In this document: positions 17,343 to 23,690 of the stretch, piece after piece
How the letters are laid out: every line of letters begins with the position of its first letter
How positions within the stretch are numbered: the first letter of the stretch is position 1
Assembly: GCF_007745175.1 (NCBI RefSeq)
Contig: NZ_CP036271.1
Location: 1,211,634-1,275,633, forward strand
Reading direction: 5' to 3'
Length of the DNA: 64,000 bases
Source of the DNA: Caulifigura coniformis
GTDB taxonomy: Bacteria; Planctomycetota; Planctomycetia; Planctomycetales; Planctomycetaceae
The notes under the pieces: generated by a model
Told to the model about the DNA's origin: nothing
The model's database searches: none
What the model saw: only the letters and a program-made list of their open reading frames with translations
Program-made: the position numbers and the translations under genes

Positions 17343-17638
17343 TTATCCACATCCCATTCTGCGAAGCTGCTGAGTGTTAAATACTTGTGTTAAATAGGAG
17401 TTACGCTGTGGATAGTGGTCATCAAGCAATTGAACTGTCGTCGTTTTTAGAATCGCCCGGTGGGTAAACTGTCGAAACTCGGTGTGTGAAGTGACGAAAA
17501 GCGGTGTGTAAACTGTCGAAGACTGGATACGGTGGGTGATCTGACGAAAGCGCCACACTGGTGGGTAAAATGACGAGCGCCGGTGGGTGATCTGACGAAT
17601 CTTCTTGACTCGGTGGGTGAAATGACGAATGTCGTCAC
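17343..17638. other. Plasmid-type origin of replication (oriV)
   Basis: In order: a perfect DnaA box TTATCCACA (17343-17351); two direct copies of GTGTTAAATA 13 bases apart (17374-17383, 17387-17396), AT-rich and suited to strand opening; a second DnaA-like box TGTGGATAG (17407-17415, one mismatch); seven iterons (17459-17630); then the rep start at 17639. This is the standard layout of an iteron-controlled theta origin. Bases 16962-17342 upstream hold no recognised gene, only the promoter region of the minus-strand synthase. Confidence 0.88.
17459..17630 (+). repeat. Seven Rep-binding iterons
   Basis: Seven direct repeats fit GGTGKGTRAWVTGWCGA and start at 17459, 17481, 17503, 17531, 17560, 17582 and 17612. 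Start-to-start distances are 22, 22, 28, 29, 22 and 30 bases, close to two or nearly three helical turns, so the copies are roughly in phase. The last ends 8 bases before the rep gene, so Rep binding would also repress its own promoter. Confidence 0.92.
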
Positions 17639-18682
17639 ATGACCCAGGAAGTTCGTAGTCGCTCCCCTCTTCTCCCCGACCGTCGCGCCGCGCCGGACTT
17701 CTTCTCCTGCGACATTCTGGACGCTGCTCCCAAGGGGGACATGGCCTCGATGGAGCATCCCATCTTCTCGCTCTCCACGAAGCCGGATCATCACACGAGA
17801 CGCTACGAGCACGGATCGGTGTTCATCGAGATCGCGCCTTCTGCGCACGGACTGGCGACTGTCCATGACCGCGACATCCTGATTTATTGCATTTCGCAGC
17901 TGATGGCGTCGCTGAACGACGGCAAGCCCCTCTCCTCGGTAGTGCGGTTCAAGGCTCATGACTTGCTGCGAGCGACGAACCGGGTGACCAGCGGCGAAGG
18001 CTACGCCGCCCTAAAATCTGCATTGGAACGGCTTCGTGGGACGCAAATCTCCACGAACATCGTAACGGGCGGCTCCGAGACGTTCGAAGTGTTCGGCCTG
18101 ATCGAGCGAGCCAAAGTCGTCCGGGAAACGCGCGAAGGCCGGATGCAGGAAGTGGAAATCAAGCTCTCAGACTGGGTGTTCAACGCGATCCAGCATCAGG
18201 AAGTGCTGACACTCCATCGCGACTATTTCAGGCTCCGAAAGCCATTGGAACGACGCATGTACGAGCTGGCTCGGAAGCATTGCGGCAAGAAAAACGAGTG
18301 GAAGATTTCGCTGCCACTGCTGCAGCACAAATGCGGTTCTTGCTCAACCGAGAAGGAGTTCCGCCGGCTCGTCTCGAACATCGTGGAAGAAGACGGCAAG
18401 TTCAGCCACATGCCGGACTATTCGGTGGCGCTCGATGACAGCGACATGGTCATCTTCCGCAGCCGAGGTAGTGTCGCTTCGCCCGAGCTGCCGTTTGAGC
18501 AAATCCCGCTTCGTGGCCTCGATCCGGAGGTTTACAACGACGCCAGAATTGTCGCTCCCGGCTGGGACGTGTATCACCTGGAGAGAGAATGGCGTGAGTG
18601 GCTCACCGAGACTCCGCGGAACCCGGAGGCAGCGTTTATCGGCTTCTGTAAGAAGCGTTTTGAACGTAACGGGCGGCCGTGA
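17639..18682 (+). CDS. repA: Plasmid replication initiator (RepA/RPA family)
   Basis: This 347-residue protein contains SMEHPIFSLSTKPD, RRYEHGS, GLATVHDRDILIYCISQLM, FKAHDLLRATNR and the winged-helix text RDYFRLRKPLERRMYELARKHCG. These blocks define the replication initiator protein A family (PF10134). It binds the adjacent iterons and recruits DnaA and helicase to start theta replication. The ATG at 17639 keeps the conserved PDFFSCDILDAAPKGD block; Met at 17741 is a possible alternative. The gene is complete and has no visible lesion, so the replicon may be functional. The convergent partition gene ends 3 bases downstream. Confidence 0.92.
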   Translation: MTQEVRSRSPLLPDRRAAPDFFSCDILDAAPKGDMASMEHPIFSLSTKPDHHTRRYEHGSVFIEIAPSAHGLATVHDRDILIYCISQLMASLNDGKPLSSVVRFKAHDLLRATNRVTSGEGYAALKSALERLRGTQISTNIVTGGSETFEVFGLIERAKVVRETREGRMQEVEIKLSDWVFNAIQHQEVLTLHRDYFRLRKPLERRMYELARKHCGKKNEWKISLPLLQHKCGSCSTEKEFRRLVSNIVEEDGKFSHMPDYSVALDDSDMVIFRSRGSVASPELPFEQIPLRGLDPEVYNDARIVAPGWDVYHLEREWREWLTETPRNPEAAFIGFCKKRFERNGRP

Positions 18683-18685
18683 CGG

Positions 18686-18991
18686 CTAGAGCAGATAGCC
18701 GTTGGCTTTCAGCCACGGCTCAAGCGCTTCGTCGAGAATGTCGCTGATGCTGTTTGGCTCCGTCCCGCTCAATTGCCGCTCCAGCGAGGCGCGTTTTAAG
18801 AGCACGGCAAAATCAGACCGTATTCGGGTGCTGAGCGGGCTGCGTGTCACGGCGGAAGAAGCTGCTGAAGGAGTTTTCGCCGCCGGTTCTGCCTTGGCGA
18901 CGGACTGCGAAGCATCCTTGAAGACGAAGGCTTTTTCGGCTTCGGTCGGGGTTGCCTTCATTCCTTCAATCAGGCTTCTGCGATCTGCCAT
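18686..18991 (-). CDS. Small partition partner / centromere-binding protein (probable)
   Basis: This 101-residue protein has a low-complexity Ala/Lys/Ser linker and a C-terminal segment SPLSTRIRSDFAVLLKRASLERQLSG that resembles a ribbon-helix-helix unit, followed by NSISDILDEALEPWLKANGYLL. It starts 9 bases after the ParA stop on the same strand, which is the position of ParB/ParG-type adaptors in small type Ib partition systems. The role is inferred from position and fold pattern; no family name is certain. Confidence 0.7.
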   Translation of the reverse strand: MADRRSLIEGMKATPTEAEKAFVFKDASQSVAKAEPAAKTPSAASSAVTRSPLSTRIRSDFAVLLKRASLERQLSGTEPNSISDILDEALEPWLKANGYLL

Positions 18992-19000
18992 AGTGCCCCC

Positions 19001-19681
19001 CTATGCCCTCGACCGTTTCGCTGCGAATAGGCGACGGGCTGGCTGCTTCCGGCAGGCCTGAGGGAGAAGCTCGCGCAGGAGCGTTTCCACTTCATCCGCG
19101 GCTTCCTTGGCTCGCGAGCCAAGATCCCAGACAGTGGCACCCTGCCCCGGCGAATCGGCGTAGATCTGCCGCAAGATCAGTGCCGTGTGCGCCATCGGCA
19201 GTCCCAGTGCCGAGGCGGCGTCTTTCATGTCCTGGGTCAGCCGGTAATTCTTTCCGACCATGCTGAGCACGATCTTGGCCTCCGGCTTTCCCTTGCGGAT
19301 GTCCTGGGCCTGACGAAGTGCCTCTGTCGCCTTCGCTAGAGCCCTCACCTCCAGCATGGATGCTTTGCATGGAACGATCGCGAGATCGGCCCGGAGCAAC
19401 AATGCACGGCTCGTTTCAGATTGGCTGCCAGGGCCGTCGGCAACGACATAGTCGGTGTCAGCACCCAGCAGCGGCAGCTCGTTTAGGATCATGTCGGGAT
19501 TGTCGAGACGGATCGCTTTGACATCCGGAGCTGCTTCACGAATCCACTCGGAAGAGGATTGCTGCGTGTCGCAATCGGCCAGCGTGACGCGATGGCCCTG
19601 GCGATTCAGCCAGGCGGCGATGTGGACGGCCAGCGTTGACTTGCCTACTCCACCTTTCGAATTCGCGATCACAATAATCAT
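19001..19681 (-). CDS. parA: ParA-family partition ATPase
   Basis: This 226-residue protein starts MIIVIANSKGGVGKSTLAVH with a deviant Walker A motif (KGGVGKST). It continues with VTLADCDTQQSSSEW (Walker A'), DYVVADGPGSQSE (Walker B) and ADLAIVPCKASMLEVRA. The short length, without an N-terminal DNA-binding domain, is type Ib (ParF/Soj-like). It should drive plasmid segregation with the small protein encoded just downstream. The frame extends upstream to 19876, but that part translates repeats in the candidate centromere, so Met at 19681 is chosen. Confidence 0.92.
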   Translation of the reverse strand: MIIVIANSKGGVGKSTLAVHIAAWLNRQGHRVTLADCDTQQSSSEWIREAAPDVKAIRLDNPDMILNELPLLGADTDYVVADGPGSQSETSRALLLRADLAIVPCKASMLEVRALAKATEALRQAQDIRKGKPEAKIVLSMVGKNYRLTQDMKDAASALGLPMAHTALILRQIYADSPGQGATVWDLGSRAKEAADEVETLLRELLPQACRKQPARRLFAAKRSRA

Positions 19682-19699
19682 GAGCCGAGGCTGCCACAG

Positions 19700-19996
19700 T
19701 TCTGGCGTGCTGGCAAGCATTATTTCCAGCAGCCTGTCAGGCATGTTTTCTGGCACGGTGGGATTCTGGAGAGCCAGAGAGCCGGCAGTCTGGGCTGCCA
19801 GGCTTCTGGAAGTCTGGTGAGCTGGAAATCTTTCATGGATGTATTCATTCGCACTGTCATGCTGGCATTCTGTCATGAAAGAAAGCAGTCACTCCGTCAT
19901 GCTTTCGGGCTGACCTTCTGACATTCCAGCAATCATGAAAGCACGCAAGCAGTCAGGCTTTCATGAAGGCATTCTTTCCTTCTTTCACCGTGAAAG
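19700..19996. repeat. Repeat-rich region upstream of parA (candidate centromere)
   Basis: At least four copies of TCATGAAAG or its complement, complete or lacking the terminal base, occur at 19830-19837, 19873-19881, 19933-19941 and 19958-19966. A degenerate CTTTCAC-CGTGAAAG palindrome lies at 19982-19996. Between 19700 and 19825 short TCTGG/CCAG words recur. Tandem short repeats upstream of a type Ib parA commonly form the parC/parS site and the autoregulatory operator. Function is inferred. Confidence 0.6.
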
Positions 19997-20490
19997 CGTC
20001 CTATGGGCAACCATAGGGGAGACGCCTGCGTAAATTCTGTCTTTCTTGATTCTGTTTTAGTCAGCTGGCTGAGCGAGCGGCATTCGGCCGCGACGAGGCC
20101 CTTCAACACCGTCTTGGTGCAACAGTATGGGCAGACAACGCCGTGGCTGATCGGCGGTTTCTTCTCGTTTGCGGACCGGCGAGCGGCCTCAGGCCAGGCA
20201 TTTGAGAACGAACACTTCACTTGCGGAGCGAAGAGACCCCAAATATCTCGTAGCGGAGCGGTCGCGGCTGGTTCCGTCGGTAGTTGTTGTTCGGTTTTCT
20301 GAATTCTGACTGTTATCCGCTCGTTGGCCGAACAAGCGGCCTTCGGGCCGCGGAACGAGGACGAATGACCTTGGGGGCGGTCGTCTCGGTGTCCCATTCT
20401 GGGACCGACATTCTTCCGAGGCTTCGGCCGTCCTACTTGAACTTGACTGGCTCGCTTTTCTCTGACATCGCTCAGTCGGAGCGAGGGATT
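19997..20490. other. Mostly non-coding stretch with one doubtful minus-strand frame
   Basis: A minus-strand frame covering 19933-20397 includes VVCPYCCTKTVLKG, a zinc-ribbon-like Cys pattern, but its ends are repeat-derived and no start signal is seen, so I do not call it as a gene with confidence. Short GC-rich inverted words (for example around 20330-20360) are present. Nothing else is recognised before the gene at 20491. Confidence 0.35.
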
Positions 20491-20898
20491 ATGTCAGAGT
20501 CACAGGATAAAGATGATCGCGTTCTAGAATGGGCGATCTGCCGAGAGCCGCAACGAAGTCAATTGAACCGAGTGGGCTCCGGCTGGATTGGCGGGCAGCT
20601 GTCGGCAGGTGAGGTGGCACTCGCGCTCTGGAAGCTCCGCGTCGAATGTGTCATGCATCGGGAGGCTCATCCAGAGCCGAGCACTGGGCCACGTCGCCGT
20701 TGGACAGATTCCGCGAAAGCAAGTGAACCGCCGCGTCGGCTGGCTGACGTTGACCTCGATCTCCAGACGCTTGCCGAAGCGATCGTTCTGTATTCCGGCC
20801 GAGAGGGGCCGGACGGCGCCGAAGAGCGATGTACACTACTTGAAGACAAATGCATGTTCATCAGGGACAAAGCGAACGGAGTCGATCGCGCATTGTAG
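20491..20898 (+). CDS. Hypothetical protein
   Basis: This 135-residue protein starts MSESQDKDDRVLEWAICREP after a GGAGCGAGGG-like ribosome site. It is soluble and rich in Arg and Glu, with a helical middle (SAGEVALALWKLRVECVMHREAH) and a C-terminal helix (LQTLAEAIVLYSGREGPDGAEERC). No family is recognised. It lies between the partition region and small plasmid genes and is probably element cargo of unknown function. The longer frame back to 20284 runs through non-coding sequence. Confidence 0.5.
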   Translation: MSESQDKDDRVLEWAICREPQRSQLNRVGSGWIGGQLSAGEVALALWKLRVECVMHREAHPEPSTGPRRRWTDSAKASEPPRRLADVDLDLQTLAEAIVLYSGREGPDGAEERCTLLEDKCMFIRDKANGVDRAL

Positions 20899-20997
20899 GA
20901 ATCGCTCCGTCCTTCGGTGGCACGCATCGTCGTCTAGGTCGGCGGACGCCGCGTTGCGTGCTGGGCTGGTAAAAGGCGCAGAAACGCAATCGAAGCG

Positions 20998-21528
20998 TCA
21001 TGACTCGCGCTCCGCACCGGTCTCTTCGGCATAGCGAATACGGGCGCGGTCGAGCGTGACGTCGAAGTCGCACTGGTGACGATCGCACCAGCGGATCAGA
21101 TCGGCGAGCAGGTCGCCAAGCGAATCGTCCAGTCCGGAACCTGTCGCTCCACGGAAGACTGCAAGGGCCCGCGCTGCCCCCGCAGCTCGCCGGTCGTTCA
21201 TGCTCTCAGGATCTGCAGGAAGAGGCGGCCGTGAAGGGGTAGGTTGGCTCAAAGTTCTCGCAGAAAGAGACGCTTGGTGTTTGCTGCCGTCAATCAGGTC
21301 AGCAATGCTGACCCAGCCGTCATAGATGTAGGCGGAACGGGCAAAAAGTTGATTCATCGCGCTGACGATCTGGCGAGCGGCCCGTTTGCTCGGAGCTCTG
21401 TCATCCCAGTAGGCGAGCGCAGCGATGACTGTGTTGGTTGGGAGGTAGACGATGTCGAATGTGAGATCGGTACCGTCGACGCCGTGACGGTAAGCAAACG
21501 GCCGGCGGTGAAGGTGTGGGAAAGTCAT
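20998..21528 (-). CDS. Hypothetical plasmid protein
   Basis: This 176-residue protein follows a good AAAGGAGTCGCTC ribosome site at its ATG. It opens MTFPHLHRRPFAYRHGVDGTDLTFDIVYLPTNTVIAALAYWDD, a strand-rich domain, then RAARQIVSAMNQLFA and a C-terminal DSLGDLLADLIRWCDRHQCDFD helix. It is not a family I can name with confidence. The next gene upstream on the same strand is the 68-residue protein at 21584-21790, 55 bases away, so they form a likely two-gene unit between partition and mobilisation genes. Confidence 0.65.
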   Translation of the reverse strand: MTFPHLHRRPFAYRHGVDGTDLTFDIVYLPTNTVIAALAYWDDRAPSKRAARQIVSAMNQLFARSAYIYDGWVSIADLIDGSKHQASLSARTLSQPTPSRPPLPADPESMNDRRAAGAARALAVFRGATGSGLDDSLGDLLADLIRWCDRHQCDFDVTLDRARIRYAEETGAERES

Positions 21529-21583
21529 GAGCGACTCCTTTCGATAAAAATGGGCGGGCGTCATGCCCGCCCGGTTAGTTGAA

Positions 21584-21790
21584 TCAGTCTTTCTTCTCCG
21601 AAGCGATGCGGAGGCTCAGCCGGCCGTCGAGCGGTACGCAGTCGACTTGGACGTTGAAGCCTTTGCCGTCCTTATGAGCCCACGCGGCTCCGATCCGAGT
21701 CCAGAACCCCTTTTCTCCGTTCGCACCGTCACGGACGTGGTAGACGATGTGCGTCGGGGCCTTTGAGCTGGCGTTGGAAGTATCAGACAT
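21584..21790 (-). CDS. Small hypothetical protein of mobile-element type
   Basis: This 68-residue protein has a perfect AAAAAGGAGACCAACT leader before the ATG. Its sequence (THIVYHVRDGANGEKGFWTRIGAAW, GFNVQVDCVPLDGRLSLR) resembles the small DUF736-like or single-domain proteins often found on conjugative elements, with a strand-turn-strand pattern. The function is unknown. It is first in a two-gene minus-strand unit. Confidence 0.65.
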   Translation of the reverse strand: MSDTSNASSKAPTHIVYHVRDGANGEKGFWTRIGAAWAHKDGKGFNVQVDCVPLDGRLSLRIASEKKD

Positions 21791-22472
21791 AGTTGGTCTC
21801 CTTTTTCGTTGGTTCGCCAGGCTGCACCACGCGGCCTGATGTCACCCGGGCCAGACGACGCCAAAAGCCAAGGTCAACCAGAAAATTGGGGGCGACCTTC
21901 AGGGGGAGCCGATTCTGTGGTTGAACGGCTGGCGGAGGCTGTAGGTGACATGAATCAGGCCTGTGGTGTTGCCGACAAAGAATCCAACAGGGAGAACCAC
22001 CCCAGTCTCTTACCTACGCCAGAGTGTCCGCGACGCCTACATGATGCGTCCGTGGGGCGGCCAAAGGTTCTGGCGGATCGAGTCGGCAGGCCGCGTCAGC
22101 CCTATACGGCATGGCCTGGACCGACAGAGTGCCTCACAACCGCGTTGGCAATTCAGCCGACTGCTTCGCATTCCATCCTTCGGAAGAGCAATTAACTTAC
22201 CGGTGCTGCTGGCGTGCCAACAACAACGTTCGGGCCGTATCCGCTTGCCAGCACTTCTGTGACAGGGCTTGTGTCCGACGATCGCGTTTGCAGTGTTCGC
22301 GACCGGGTGCTAGGTGACTGGTGGTCACAAAAAGGCAGTTGCATCAGCCGTTTACGAGAGTAGCGGTGCCGCCGTTCGCCGAGAAGCCAGTTTCACTCGA
22401 CGTGTCACAATCTAAAAGCTTGCACACAAGTGCCGTAGATGGCAGGGTAGAGAACACTTTCAGCAGGCATGC
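21791..22472. other. 680-base region without a supported gene
   Basis: Plus-strand frames here (for example 21809-22195) have Pro/Arg-rich text without motifs and no ribosome site. The region must hold the promoter for the divergent small gene at 21790. No RNA gene or terminator is recognised. Confidence 0.45.
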
Positions 22473-22940
22473 ATGGAATCCGATCTTGTCACACTAAACG
22501 AGCTTCTTCAAATCAGGGCTGATCAAGACTTCACAAGTGTCGTCGAGCAACTACGGCGTGCTCGCGAGGTGTTTTACGAGGCCGTAGCATCTCGCTTCGA
22601 AGAGCCATTGCAGAAGCATTTGCGATCGCTCGCACAAGACAGTTACGAGGAGAAGAAGACGCTGGCTCGCTGGATCAATGGCGAGCTTCGAAACCTTGGT
22701 CTTGCGGTCAAGTGCCCAAAGACTGGCTTGGATTCAATGCTCTGCGTCAGCCGAGACCGCGCCACGTCAACTGGAGCATTTCGTCTACGCCCGTTCGTTG
22801 ACAATACTCGCCGCACGGTCAGTAGCGTTGAACTGTTTCCGATGCACCTTACTCCTCACTTTGAGAGAATTGAACCGTTTGCAGACAAGTGGCGCTCTAA
22901 TCTGCGCGACGAGGACGGACAAGGCGAACGCTCCCGTTGA
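22473..22940 (+). CDS. Hypothetical protein
   Basis: This 155-residue protein starts MESDLVTLNELLQIRADQDF and is helical in its first half (FTSVVEQLRRAREVFYEAVASRFEEPLQKHLRSLAQ, a coiled-coil-like run split over several heptads). A strand-rich half follows (TSTGAFRLRPFVDN, VSSVELFPMHL). No family is recognised. It converges on the next gene with 5 bases between stops. Confidence 0.6.
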   Translation: MESDLVTLNELLQIRADQDFTSVVEQLRRAREVFYEAVASRFEEPLQKHLRSLAQDSYEEKKTLARWINGELRNLGLAVKCPKTGLDSMLCVSRDRATSTGAFRLRPFVDNTRRTVSSVELFPMHLTPHFERIEPFADKWRSNLRDEDGQGERSR

Positions 22941-22945
22941 TCGGG

Positions 22946-23431
22946 CTATCTGTCGGCGAGTTGGCTGGCGAACCACCGGATGAACTCCAGGGCTGACGAA
23001 GGAAGCAGCAGTGAGTTCTCGACGGCGTTGCTGGCTGGGGGATTCGAGGAGCTATTGCCGGCCTCTGACGCACGGCTCAGAGCATTCAGAAGGTGCGATT
23101 CAACAACCTTAAGTATCTTCTCCATTCCCTTTGGTTCGTCGTCATTGCTGCTGTAGAACGCCAAGGTTGTCAGAAACTTGTTGTGTTCCCGGACGGCCGC
23201 CTGCATTTTCTCAGCGTCTAGGGCTCGGTCGGCAGCGTCATACATGCGTTGCCAGATGTGTGAAATCGCCTCATCGGCAAACATCATCCCGCTCAAAAAG
23301 GCGAGGCTGGCATGAAAACGAATGTCGTGGGTAATAAACTCAGATTTAACCTCGGGGCTGATTGGCTCATTCTTTCGCTGGGCACAGGACTCGGCCAGAA
23401 TTTGCATCTTTGTGCAAAGCTCTGTCGGCAC
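22946..23431 (-). CDS. Hypothetical helical protein
   Basis: This 161-residue, largely alpha-helical soluble protein contains HDIRFHASLAFLSGMMFADEAISHIWQRMYDAADRALD and a C-terminal ALEFIRWFASQLADR. The GTG start at 23431 is supported by an AGGAAGG site about 9 bases upstream. No family recognised. It is read divergently from the relaxase and separated from it by the candidate transfer-origin region, so a role in mobilisation is possible but unsupported. Confidence 0.6.
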   Translation of the reverse strand: MPTELCTKMQILAESCAQRKNEPISPEVKSEFITHDIRFHASLAFLSGMMFADEAISHIWQRMYDAADRALDAEKMQAAVREHNKFLTTLAFYSSNDDEPKGMEKILKVVESHLLNALSRASEAGNSSSNPPASNAVENSLLLPSSALEFIRWFASQLADR

Positions 23432-23590
23432 GAGAAGCCTTCCTGCTAGCTACTGCCAATGTTTGATGTCGAATGAGCGGCCTTGGCGGCGTTCAGTGCC
23501 CTGGGCCTCGTTTGGCCTACCGGGCTAGCGGCCTGTTGGCCGTCGGCGTTGCGTCGTCAGCAAGCATCAGGAGCCAGGGGCGCATTCAAT

Positions 23591-23653
23591 TGTGCCAAAC
23601 TGTGCCAAGTTGAGACATGTCGCCCACGGCGAGAAATGATTGACCTTTCTCGC
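23591..23653. other. Candidate oriT / transfer-control region upstream of the relaxase
   Basis: Two GTGCCAA half-sites (23591-23609) are followed by a perfect inverted repeat GCGAGAAA (23629-23636) / TTTCTCGC (23646-23653) with a 9-base loop. Inverted repeats just upstream of a MobF relaxase gene are the usual place of the nic site. The rest of 23432-23590 holds no gene. Assignment is by position only. Confidence 0.45.
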
Positions 23654-23660
23654 GTTTCGT

Positions 23661-23690
23661 GATGCATAACGTGACAGCATGTTACGCATC
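23661..23690. promoter_or_regulatory. Inverted repeat spanning the relaxase start codon
   Basis: GATGCATAACGTG (23661-23673) and CATGTTACGCATC (23678-23690) are complementary at 11 of 13 positions with a 4-base centre. The second arm contains the relaxase ATG at 23679. It could be an operator or an mRNA hairpin that hides the start codon. Confidence 0.5.

Noticed and set aside
17343..17640. CRISPR array
   Set aside because: The repeats are short, with 3-11 base spacers of no unique content, and adjoin a rep gene; they are iterons. No cas genes are seen.
19682..19876. N-terminal extension of ParA
   Set aside because: It translates the repeat array and lacks conservation; the Walker A start at 19681 is complete.
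21809..22195. Plus-strand frame of 128 residues
   Set aside because: Low-information Pro/Arg text without a start signal or motif.
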